Positions 35,258 through 46,618 of a stretch of 64,000 nucleotides of DNA are shown here, one piece after another (position 1 is the first letter of the stretch; every line of letters starts with the position of its first letter). The stretch comes from Hsuehochloa calcarea (Eukaryota; Streptophyta; Magnoliopsida; Poales; Poaceae): NCBI GenBank assembly GCA_036346395.1, contig CM070604.1, positions 682,001 to 746,000 of the forward strand, in the 5' to 3' direction. The position numbers and the translations under genes are program-made. The notes under the pieces are model-generated. The model ran no database searches, was not told the origin of the DNA, and was given only the letters and a program-made list of their open reading frames with translations.

Positions 35258-37629
35258 ACGCAATCAAAAGCTGTTGTATCTAACCACCTTATTAGTTCAG
35301 TTCGGCATGCATTTCAGTGCTGGTCTTCTGATGATTTTAGGTCAACGGATTGGTAATGCCCACTTTTCGCAGTGTAAAATAAGTGCTATATCAACACATC
35401 TCGGATCGCGTTCCTTTTTTTAAAAAAACAATAATTTTTGTCTAATCTGTCGTTACTGGTTACGTTAGATTTTCTTTGTGTGTTGCCGACCAGATTGAAA
35501 TAGATATCTGGAAAGATAATGGTACATGCCTAATTATACCGATTTGAGCATGAAACCAGCGGATGGGGGGAGAGCGTGAGATGATTTCCCATTTATGTGA
35601 TTTCTTGTTGTGTTTGCTTGGATTTTAATTTAGGAGACGCAGACTTTCTATCATCGTACATGGATTTGGTAATTAACTCCTAGTTTTTGTAATTTGCCAT
35701 GTTTTTTTACGAGATCTGGTGAGTAAGATGTATTCCAATGAGATTAAGCCAAAACTTCTCCCACTGCCGAGGCTATACTCGGCAGCCGGACCTGCAGACG
35801 ACCACTGCTCATCGCGTTCCATTGTGCCAAGCTCCGCGTAACTCGCCGTGGGTCGGGTCAAGAACACACTCTTATGTTCTTGTAAAAAGAACCCACTCTT
35901 GGCCGCCGGGTCAGAAACGGCTTGATCTCCAACACATAGGAAAGCATGCTGCAAGGCTGCCGAGAAATTTTTCCATGGACCAGATCTACAGCAAGGTATA
36001 ACCGTAACTTGAAGCTGCATTCGTTTGATCAGCCATGGCCTCGAGGTAATGAAATTTGAGAAGAAAAAAAAACCTCATTTTTGTGTGCATGTGCCCCTTA
36101 TTGTATTGAACTATGTACCTTCATTATATTGGTCTGATTCTTTAATTAGTTCCTCTTTTATCAATTATCGTATCTCTGGCCTTCTACATAATTCAGCTGC
36201 TCAGAAGCGCAGTCCCTGTGATATGATTAAAGCAATTAGTTTATATCTGATCAGGTCAAATCCTGTGCACTTACGTATACATCTGGAAAAGTAACACTCA
36301 ATTGGCATACCCTATTTTTGTTTCTAATATACTGAGTTACAGGACGACCCAATCATCTTTTGGGTATTTCCATATGGGAAAAGAACCACCCTTGTTTCCG
36401 TGGGATTTCGGTGGTAGCTTTTTCTTTAGAAACAGGTGTATATACACAGGTAGAGAAAAGGGTATATATTGTACAATGTACAACTTTTAGTCCTCAAATT
36501 TAGGATTTTAGTTTGATTGAGTGCTAACATATGCATACTGTACAGCCAATTATGCTGATTTTATCAAGCAATAATACTTCTTTGATATTTTATAAATGGA
36601 AGTACAGCCTGTAAGGCTTTGATACACTTCTCTGGTTCAGTGGTTTGCATTGCAATTAATAATAACACATGGTATACTTCTTTTTTAGTGCATGTTTTTA
36701 TCTCTGCATCTAGATGGCACCACTACTGCGATCACGCATGCTGCCATTGTGCCTTGCTGCTGGACGCATGTTGCCTGACGATGGGTGCTAGGCCTTTTCA
36801 GGTTTGCTCTTTAGCAAACTCTGTATGGCTCTCTGTGTGCAGCAGCCACATATCCTTCTAACGACAAGTCTGGTTGATCGTGTCATGTATTAACTCTTGA
36901 TATTATAATTTTCAATTAGAAAAAAAATGTGGTTCACAATTTATTGATGAATATTTTCTGTGAATATTTTCTTTTATTGCGGATCGTATCAACTATCAAG
37001 GTTAAAATGTTTTTTCAACTTGTGGAAGATCTCCGTTTGGTTTATCACCTGGATGGTATATGCTACCAAAGTTCAAAATAAGATTAAATGGAAGTAACAC
37101 CTCGGGAATTGGGGCCTATGGCTATGGACCACAAACGAAACCATGACGATGGAGCAAGATACTGCATTGAAATATTGGGAAATGAAGGAAAGAGTATATT
37201 ATAGTGATTTGCTTCCTAGCTGTGTATATATACCCTTTGTTATTGTGCAAACTAGTGATGAAATGAAGTCACGAAAATACTCTTTTCTTATGAAAGTGGA
37301 GTATACTAGCCAAATTACTCTTTCATTGAGATGATGGAGATACTCTTAGAAATGGATCTCATTTTTTAACCTAGTGGAATCATTGAAGTATTTATGTCCT
37401 GCGGTCATTAATAGCATAGCTAAAAAAAGGAGTACCCCTTCAAATAGAAAGAAGAAAGAAAAAAAAAGAGGAGTATATATCCCAAAGGAAAAAAAGGAGT
37501 ATCACACCGGGAAGTAAATCAGCAAGAAACTCGCGGCGTGATTTCAATTTTGAATGCGCGATTGACGATTTTTTTTTTAATAATACATTTTAAAAACAGA
37601 ACTACATAAATAAATAATCGTTAAAAAAA
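35258..37629. other. No supported gene
   Basis: Intron-like or intergenic AT-rich sequence. ORFs around 35673-36020 and 36025-36294 show no recognisable domain. Short poly-A rich stretches occur near 37440-37500 and 37570-37630. Confidence 0.4.
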
Positions 37630-37692
37630 ATTACAAAACTGTACTTCTGTCATCATTTCAATTGACAACAGGAATCCTGTCGCCCATGAAAC
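37630..37692. repeat. Palindromic repeat element split by the LTR array (left part)
   Basis: Contains TCAATTGACAACAGGAATCC and TGTCGCCCATGA of the TGTCGCC family, then GAAAC, the target duplication. The family motifs resume right after the array at 53081, so the retrotransposon landed inside this older element. Confidence 0.5.
37688..37692. repeat. Left 5-bp target-site duplication of the LTR array
   Basis: GAAAC immediately before the TG of the first LTR; an identical GAAAC follows the CA of the third LTR (53076-53080). Confidence 0.85.
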
Positions 37693-40127
37693 TGTAATAC
37701 CCTGAAAATATTATAAATATTATTAATCGCGTCGGAGCGTAATTAATTAAATGGTATCAATAAGTAAATTAATTAGTTAAAGAATTAAGGGCTTGCGCGT
37801 AGTTCAATAAAAAGAATTTTGGAAAAAAAATAGGATTTTCGGAATTTTTGGGACTATATAAATGGTTTGTGGGTTTTAGAAAACCCTAGCCACCTTTTTT
37901 CCCACAGCCACCGCCGCCAGGTATTTTTAATTTGCCGCTCACATGCGTTGCATGCGTGTGCCGCCGCCAGCGACTCGGTTTCCATTTCTTGTCTTTGATC
38001 GACATCGCGCGGAAAACCTGCTATTGCTGAAGGTGTAACCGCTGCGCATGCGCATGTGGCCACTGTTGTTTTCCTCTTTGGATTTTTCCTCGCCGCTTTG
38101 CGATTGCCGCGTCGCTGATTCTGCCGACGCCGTGATCTTGCCCGGGCTTTGCGTTTTTTCTGACTGCGTTGCTACTGTATTTGAGTCTTTGCCATTGCTT
38201 TGTTGGCTGGATTTGCTGGCCATTTGGAAGCTGCATTTGCCATTTCTTGTTTTCTGCGTTGTGGTGCCATTCTTGACCAAGCTCTGCAGAATTGCTGCAG
38301 CCACGGTGCCCGTGAAGCCCCAATCTTGTGCCCACTTTGGTCGATTCAACACCGTGAGCTAGTGACGCGAGTGAGCATGCTCTTTGGTTTTCATTAGTTG
38401 TTTTGCAAGCATCGTCGTGAGGTAACGATCTGTTTTTCTCTGTCTTTTTTTTTGTTAGTTTAATTAGAGAATAGAATCAAGATTAGAGAGATGTTTTAGA
38501 ATTTTCTAGTCAAAAGACTGGTTATTAGATCGGTTTAGCCCATTGTTTTGTTGTACAAATTATTCGGGTATCGTAATGGCGAAATTTGAAAATACCATCT
38601 ACTAGTTAAATATAGATAATTTCGATATCTTTCTATAGCATGTTTAATCTCGTCAATCGGACGAGTATAATTAGAGTTATGTTTTTCGAAAGGCCGCTGT
38701 TTTTAGGGTTTTTGTCGTTTGGCGCTGTTTTGGTAGATCGGTTATTAAAATAGTAAACAGATTAATTAGTGTTTTGATCTACATGAAAGTTGTAGATAAT
38801 TGTCCAATGGTTCTGTAGGATCTGAGAACGCGTATTTTGGTTGAGTAAAACAGAAGTTATGAAATTTGGAAGACCGCTGTTCCGAAGCGGACAGATCGGG
38901 TTTCCGGGTTAAATACGGAGGGTTAGATGAATTAATTAGAAGGCGGTGTAATCTAAGAAAATGTGGATAATTTTATAAAGAATCCAGAATGGGTTGGTTT
39001 GTGGTGATCGGACTTTCGAGTCAAAAGTTACGCTCTTTTTAGTAACCGGACAGCAATGGGTAGTTTTTCGATACCGGCGTAACGTGGTATATTTGGGGTC
39101 GTGTAGGAGCGATGTATATTGATTGTTATGCGTATGATGTTGTAGCTTGTATTGAGATGTGTGTATTTAATGTAGGAGAAGCGTCGTACTTGTTGCCATC
39201 TTCGAGTCAAATTGTGCGTCGCAACTAAATGCGAGCAAGTGCATGGTAGACAGCGATCAATGATCGATCACTGTTTTCTTTATCTTTCAGTACCATTACC
39301 GTTGTGCTTTTATCCTGTTTAATTGCAAACAAGTAATTGGTATGTTTATATCTTTGTTGATGAGCATGATGGAAAGTTGGATATGATGTTTATGATGGAG
39401 TTTGCATGTTTGCATACATAAGCATCTTTGCATAAGAGAAGGTGATCATGATTGATCACAACTCCACGGGAGTGGAGGAGGTCCCGATCCTTTTGGAGGA
39501 GCGGGCTTGAGAGTGAATGTTGTCGCGAGCATTCACTCACGCTATCTGATATCTGTGAAAAGAAGTGCATGTGGACATATAGATTAGAGTTGCATTGATA
39601 ATTGAGATTGATGAATAAGAATGTGAATGGAAGTGCATGTGATGATAATGAAGTTATTGAATCTTTGTTGATTTATTATTGTTCGTTGTATATCGATGTG
39701 TTTCTTTGAGTCGTGGACTCACCCTTGCTCTATTGTTGTTTTTAGGTGATCTTCGAGGATGCCGTAACTAAGAGCGAGTAGAACACATGGACATCACATG
39801 ATCATTCGCCATGATAATCTTTTCATTCAATATTGATATACACTTGGACATGTTAGAGGTTGAATAAATTTTAGGACATCATTTGGACTAGACTATTTGC
39901 TTTATTAATTTGGATTCATTGGTTGATGCTGCTTTAGATTATTTGGCTGGTTATAATTCTCATTGCTTATTTATTACCTCATGATCCATAATTATGCATT
40001 GCTCTTTTGTGGTCCTTGGATTTGATTATCATTGATTTCTTGCTATATTTACAAAGTGTGTCAATAATTATTAATTGGAAGGTAGTTTAGTGGCATTCCA
40101 GGCTCAGTGTTGGGCTGGGGTGTTACA
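37693..40127 (+). repeat. LTR 1
   Basis: 2435 bp, TG...CA. It contains TATATAAA at 37855-37862 and, about 25 bp downstream, AAACCCTAG (telobox) within a perfect inverted repeat GGGTTTT-AG-AAAACCC (37871-37886). This is the likely core promoter and start. The segment about 37900-38340 differs strongly from LTR 2 and LTR 3 although the rest is almost identical. Confidence 0.9.
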
Positions 40128-40129
40128 GT

Positions 40130-40141
40130 TGGTATCAGAGC
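40130..40141 (+). other. Primer-binding site 1 (initiator tRNA-Met type)
   Basis: TGGTATCAGAGC, two bases after LTR 1, the classic plant PBS complementary to the 3' end of initiator tRNA-Met. Confidence 0.9.
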
Positions 40142-43100
40142 GGGCTTTAGGTCCGTGGTGAATAGATTAACAACTTAGGCAAACTAAAATTGTTAAAAAA
40201 AAAATTTGTTTTAGTATTAGTAAATCAACTAAAATTTGCTAATGGTTAACTAACCTAAAATTTGACACACTAGTGCACAGTAGGTTAGAGAGAGGTACGA
40301 TTATAGTTTTACGCTTCCGTTATGTTGTTCATTGATGGATGAGTTTATTTTGAGCTTTGAACTCATTATATAATGTTGATTGTGATTGATAGCTATGTCG
40401 AGGATAGATGGCGTGGTCGTGGTGGCCACGGTCGTGGAGGTCGGGGCGCGGGCGTGGTTCGTGGGGCTCCCTCCCGAGGCGCTTGAGATCGTGGTTGTGG
40501 CCCTGGTTTTACTGTGTTACACCACCATTCGTGGTATGGGAATAGAGAGGTAGCTACTTTGATTACTGAGTTATAGATATTGTGTGTGAGTTTCTTTATA
40601 AAAGTTGTTCTCTTCCTTGAGCTTGAATTTTGGGCAATTCAGTTATAGTTGCGGTTGATGAATTTTTCTTGAGATAGTGTTTACAATACAATGGGTGATA
40701 TTTCATTGGTCTCCTTTGGTTCCATAAAGCCATTACTTGTTCTCATGATTTGTTGATCTATTGTTGCTTTGTGTGAACATCGGTTAACAAACAAGATTGA
40801 TCTTTTCGTGGGAGTTCCGTCCTTCCTATTGGAAAATATGACTTATTTATTCACTTGGTATTCTGGATACTGAAAGTTTTCTATTGCAAGTTCTTCAACA
40901 TGTGAAAACTTTGGCTTTATGTATTTCTTTTGGATTATTTCGAGTGCTGAAGTTTAATGCCTATTCTTTTTCTGAAAAGAGTTAAAATCCTTTTGTGTTG
41001 ACTTGTTATGTTTAAGCTAGAGGTGGTAAACATAGAAGTTCATTGATAAGGTATGAGTATCAGGTCGGATCTGTAGCGTGATGCATGATTGGTCTTAACC
41101 CAAATCCTTAGAATTGAATTTGATTAATTTGATATTGTCATAGAGTAATTACGAGTTGAGTAGTGACTAAGAGTATGTCCATACCTAATTGGAGTCATCG
41201 GAGTTATTAAGAAGTATGGAACGTAGATGAACTGGCTTGGACAGTAAAATGGATTAGTTTGTTGAATTTATTGGATTTGGTACCAATGGATTAATCTAAT
41301 TGAGTGTAAAGGGAAACTTGAGGAGATGCTAGGTTATTGCCTTAATAGATATTAGTTGTGGGTGTTATCTTTACTGTAGACACTTGGTGATCATATTTGG
41401 TTGATAGCTTTACATATACCTTAGTATGATTAATTATTGGAATTGTGTACAAAAGGTCGAAGGGATTGAATACCAGTGGATCTAGAATTTACAGGAGGAG
41501 TTCTGGATAGTTCTTCTTTATAGAATGACACGATGAATTTGATTATAGTGTTGTTGAGACTTTTGATCGAGAGAAGATTTCGACTTTTGAAGTTTTAGGG
41601 TGATTTTGTTGAAAACTAAATGTGAGGAGGAACAACTGAATATGTGTTGGTAAATATTCAAGTGATTCGCAAATGAAAATAGGTAGCAGCTAGACATCAT
41701 AAGAAAGCTAGTTGTTAACAACAATGGTTGGAGTGCAATTGCTGAGTGTTAAAGTTTGGTGTTGAGCATCACTAAGAGTTGAGCTGGTGTGATTTAATAG
41801 GTGGCTTATACCTAGACAATTGTGGAATAGTCAGACAATAGCATACCCGTGATGAAAGGGTTTTGATAAAACCTTTTAATTTGTGTAGTGGAACCCTTCT
41901 AATATAAAGTAGTTGTTGTAGTGAGGTTGTATGGTTTTGGTATAATCTCATTTTGAAGGTGTGATGGAAAAGTAGTATGGAACAATTTGGTGAACTTTTC
42001 GGGGCTTATTAATGGAAGAATTGACGATATTGAATCATGTGAAGAGTGTATTATTCTTAATGTTAGTAAGATTGTCTGTAAGGGATTGTGGCTTCGTGTG
42101 GTGATGATTCTTTTAGAAAGAATGTATTTTGATCGCCGTTCGTAATATCGTTTAAATGAAAGGTTTGGAGTTTTGAATTCATGAACTTTTGGAGTTCATG
42201 ATTTATTTGGTAGATGAAATTGGTTTGAGCAAGTGACGAGTCGGAAAGCTTTATTGGTTCTTAAGTGATTAATGTGATTTGGTCTTTTTTTTTTTAAAAA
42301 AAAAAATCTTTTTATTTGTCTCTTCTTTTGAGAAAGGAATAGTCGATTTGTTTTACAAAACCTTAAAGAGTGTATATTGGGAACTGGTGGTCAAGTATAT
42401 GATGTTGTGAGACCCTGGGTTGCAAGTTAATTGAGGAACATTAGAGGATGAATTCATTTCATGATATAAATCTCATAGAGAATTGGATCTAAAAGGAATT
42501 ATGGTCGTTGGGACAAAACTGATTATATTGTTACAATTAGTAGAACCTATAGCGAATAGTGATCCAAGAATATTTGTGCATGATGGTGGGGTATTGGAAT
42601 TATCGAATAGTTGGGTTATTGTGATGGTATACTTTGCAAGGTTATGTAGGTGAAATTGAATGGTGTGGTTTATTGAGGGTCCAATATTAGTGAAGTAAAT
42701 CGTTTTGAGCAGTCAATTGATTAGTGATGATGGGTGATATTAATGATTGAGGATCTTGTTTGGATCGTGGGAATTCTAGGCAATGAATATGCGATTTCTA
42801 TCAAGTATACCAAGTCACTTTAGGAGTCTGGTGTTGAAATTGAGCATGTATTTTATGCTAGAACCTTGGTTGCCCAATGATCATGTGTAGAAGTAGTAGA
42901 ACAAAAGTGGATTCCAAATAGTATGATGATCATTGATAGAATCCTTTGGTTTTAAATCAGTGTGTGTGGGTAGAGAATTTCAAGTTGATTATCCTTAAAA
43001 GATTGAGGTGATGTGATTGTGGGTGTAGACTTTATTTGAGGTGTTGGGAATCATTTGTCAAAATAGTTTCTTTGGTAGAGGAGGGACTATAGTATTTTTA

Positions 43101-44147
43101 TGGGTTAGTAGAGTCTCTCTAAAAGGGCGCGGTTGTTGCTCTCGGGTTGAGCATCGCTTTGAGATTACCGATTAAGAGGAATGAGTTAGTGTGATGATTT
43201 GAAATCCTATGATTTGAGAGAGTTTATTCCTAGAAGAAAAATTGAGAAGAAAAAAAATTGATTCCTCGGGTAGTGAAATGCCCTCTTGATTCTTGTTTGA
43301 GCCGTGTGTATGACAGAGGTCATTTACAATTTGAGTTGGCTTTACGTTGGCATGTGATTCTTTCTAATTTAGGGAAAGAAAAAGTGATTGATTTTGGCAT
43401 TCGAATGTTTTCTCTTTTGGCTTACGTGGTGTTTATTTGCAAACAAACCTATCCGGAAAATGGAAAGGTTTTTGTGATGAATCTTTGATTTTGGATTTGA
43501 CTATTCGATGGGGAATTGGTAACAGCGTGATTGCGATGAGAATCCTTTGTTTTCATTGGGTTCTATTTATAAAAGAGTTTGTTTGAAACTAGTTTGGTTG
43601 TGTGTCCCTGGTTAAAGGAGGTACTCCTTGCAAATGTGAAGTGGTTGATTGGGAGACAGGACAGGAGTTCAGGGTGTTATGTTCAGGTTGTGTGGTTTGG
43701 TACCAAAACGAAGTTTGGCCCAAGTTACATTAGTTTGTTTCTGGAAGTTGTGGAGATTTTTGGAAGAAAGTGTATCGTTAGGACCGTCTCGTGTCCATGC
43801 GCAGGGCACACAACATTTTGTATAACCCGATGTCAAGGTAGTATTTGAGAGATCAGGATTACAAGGTTTTCTTAGAGCCGTTGACCACCAAGTAAGACCG
43901 TACCTTCGACTTCCGTCAGTTGAGTGTACCGAAAAATGAAGAGATGAGTGCTGGGGCACAAGACGTTGGTATACGTCAAGGTCTTTGTGGGACGATCACC
44001 AGAGAGAGGCGACTTGGGAGTTGGAGTCTCGCATGCGCGAGCGATATCCGAGTTGTTCACGTCTGCACGTGTTGTTTTGTTGTTTAATTTCAGCTGTGGA
44101 GTTTTATTTGAGTAGAACGGCGATTAGAATTCGGGGTCGAATTCGTT
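40142..44147 (+). mobile_element. Internal region 1, non-coding
   Basis: About 4 kb with stops in all frames. Near 40395-40490 an Arg/Gly-rich patch (CGTGGTCGTGG, GGCCACGGTCGTGG) may be a gag remnant. Near 43970-44055 an eroded integrase tail (VYVKV ... ) is frame-shifted relative to the copy in internal region 2. No protease, reverse transcriptase or RNase H motif is visible. Confidence 0.75.
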
Positions 44148-44158
44148 AAGGGGTAGAA
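44148..44158 (+). other. Polypurine tract 1
   Basis: AAGGGGTAGAA directly before the TG of LTR 2, with one interrupting T; position and composition fit the plus-strand primer. Confidence 0.7.
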
Positions 44159-46604
44159 TGTAATACCCTGAAAATATTATAAATATTATTAATCGCGTCG
44201 AGCGTAATTAATTAAATGGTATCAATAAGTAAATTAATTAGTTAAAGAATTAAGGGCTTTGCGTAGTTCAATAAAAAGAATTTTGGAAAAAATAGGATTT
44301 TCGAATTTTGGGACTATATAAATGGTTTGTGGGTTTTAGAAAACCCTAGCCACCTTTTTTCCCACAGCCACCGCCGGTATTTTTTATTTGCGCTCTCCCA
44401 TGCGTTGCATGCGTGTGTGCTCGCCAGATCTGCTTCACTCGGCCATTCTTTGTCTTTGATTCTGTGGCGGAAAACTGCTACGCTGGCAGCCGCATCGCGT
44501 ACCTTTGCCGCATGCGCATGTGGTGGCTATTTTTTTCCTATTGGATTTTCTGCCATTTGCGCTTTGCGATTGCCGCGGCGCTGATTCTCGCCGACGCCGT
44601 CTTTCGCCGCGCTGCGTTTTTTCTGGCTGCGTTGCTCTACTTTGAGTCTTCTGCCATTGCTCATTTCTTGGTGGCTGGATGAGCCATTGGAAGCTCATTG
44701 GAAGCTACTATTGCCATTCTTTGTTTTCTGCGTTGTGGGTGCCATTTCTTGACCAAGCTCTGCAGAATTGCTGCAGCCGCCGGTGCACCCGTGAAGCCCC
44801 AATCTTGTGCCCACTTTGGTCCAGTTCAACACCGTGAGCTAGTGACGCGAGTGAGCATGCCTGCTGGTTTTCATTAGTTGTTTTGCAAGCATCGTCGTGA
44901 GGTAACGATCTGTTTTTTCTCTGTCTTTTTTTTTTGTTAGTTTAATTAGAGAATAGAATCAAGATTAGAGAGATGTTTTAGAATTTTCTAGTCAAAAGAC
45001 TGGTTATTAGATCGGTTTAGCCCGCTGTTTTGTTGTACAAATTATTCGGGTATCGTAATGGCGAAATTTGAAAATACCATCTACTAGTTAAATATAGATA
45101 ATTTCGATATCTTTCTATAGCATGTTTAATCTCGTCAATCGGACGAGTATAATTAGAGTTATGTTTTTCGAAAGGCCGCTGTTTTTAGGGTTTTTGTCGT
45201 TTGGCGCTGTTTTGGTAGATCGGTTATTAAAAATAGTAAACAGATTAATTAGTGTTTTTGATCTACATGAAAGTTGTAGATAATTGTCCAATGGTTCTGT
45301 AGGATCTGAGAACGCGTATTTTGGTTGAGTAAAACAGAAGTTATGAAATTTGGAAGACCGCTGTTCAAGCGGACAGATCGGGTTTCCGGGTTAAATACGG
45401 AGGGTTAGATGAATTAATTAGAAGGCGGTGTAATCTAAGAAAATGTGGATAATTTTATAAAGAATCCAGAATGGGTTGGTTTGTGGTGATCGGACTTTCG
45501 AGTCAAAAGTTACGCTCTTTTTAGTAACCGGACAGCAATGGGTAGTTTTTCGATACCGGCGTAACGTGGTATATTTGGGGTCGTGTAGGAGCGATGTATA
45601 TTGATTGTTATGCGTATGATGTTGTAGCTTGTATTGAGATGTGTGTATTTAATGTAGGAGAAGCGTCGTACTTGTTGCCATCTTGAGTCAAATTGTGCGT
45701 CGCAACTAGAACAAGTGCATGGTAGACGGCGATCAATGATCGATCATCGTTTTCTTTATCTTTCAGATTACCATTACCGTTGTGCTTTTATCCTGTTTAA
45801 TTGCAAACAAGTAATTGGTATGTTTATATCTTTGTTGATGAGCATGATGGAAAGTTGGATATGATGTTTATGATGGAGTTTGCATGTTTGCATACATAAG
45901 CATCTTTGCATAAGAGAAGGTGATCATGATTGATCACAACTCCACGGAGTGGAGGAGGTCCCGATCCTTTTGGAGGAGCGGGCTTGAGAGTGAATGTTGT
46001 CGCGAGCATTCACTCACGCTATCTGATATCTGTGAAAAGAAGTGCATGTGGACATATAGATTAGAGTTGCATTGATAATTGAGATTGATGAATAAGAATG
46101 TGAATGGAAGTGCATGTGATGATAATGAAGTTATTGAATGCTGTTGATTTATTATTGTTCGTTGTATATCGATGTGTTTCTTTGAGTCGTGGACTCACCC
46201 TTGCTCTATTGTTGTTTTTAGGTGATCTTCGAGGATGCCGTAACTAAGAGCGAGTAGAACACATGGACATCACATGATCATTCGCCATGATAATCTTTTC
46301 ATTCAATATTGATATACACTTGGACATGTTAGAGGTTGAATAAATTTTAGGACATCATTTGGACTAGACTATTTGCTTTATTAATTTGGATTCATTGGTT
46401 GATCTTTGCTTTAGATTATTTGCCTGGTTATAATTCTCATTGCTTATTTATTACCTCATGATCCATAATTATGCATTGCTCTTTTGTGGTCCTTGGATTT
46501 GATTATCATTGATTTCTTGCTATATTTACAAAGTGTGTCAATAATTATTAATTGGAAGGTAGTTTAGTGGCATTCCAGGCTCAGTGTTGGGCTGGGGTGT
46601 TACA
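44159..46604 (+). repeat. LTR 2 (shared, middle)
   Basis: 2446 bp, serving as 3' LTR of the first unit and 5' LTR of the second. Near-identical to LTR 1 and LTR 3 except for about 44370-44830 and scattered small swaps. Confidence 0.9.
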
Positions 46605-46606
46605 GT

Positions 46607-46618
46607 TGGTATCAGAGC
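46607..46618 (+). other. Primer-binding site 2 (initiator tRNA-Met type)
   Basis: TGGTATCAGAGC two bases after LTR 2, identical to PBS 1. Confidence 0.9.

Noticed and set aside
40130..40141. tRNA gene near the tRNA-Met-like sequence
   Set aside because: Only 12 bases match; it is a retrotransposon primer-binding site, not a tRNA gene.
41518..41724. 68-codon minus-strand ORF repeated identically at 47989-48195
   Set aside because: Identical because the two LTR-element internal regions are duplicates; no homology or conservation signal beyond that.
43258..43488. Conserved 76-codon ORF in both internal regions as an accessory retroelement gene
   Set aside because: The second copy differs at its end by a frame change and there is no domain; copies are too recent for conservation to be informative.
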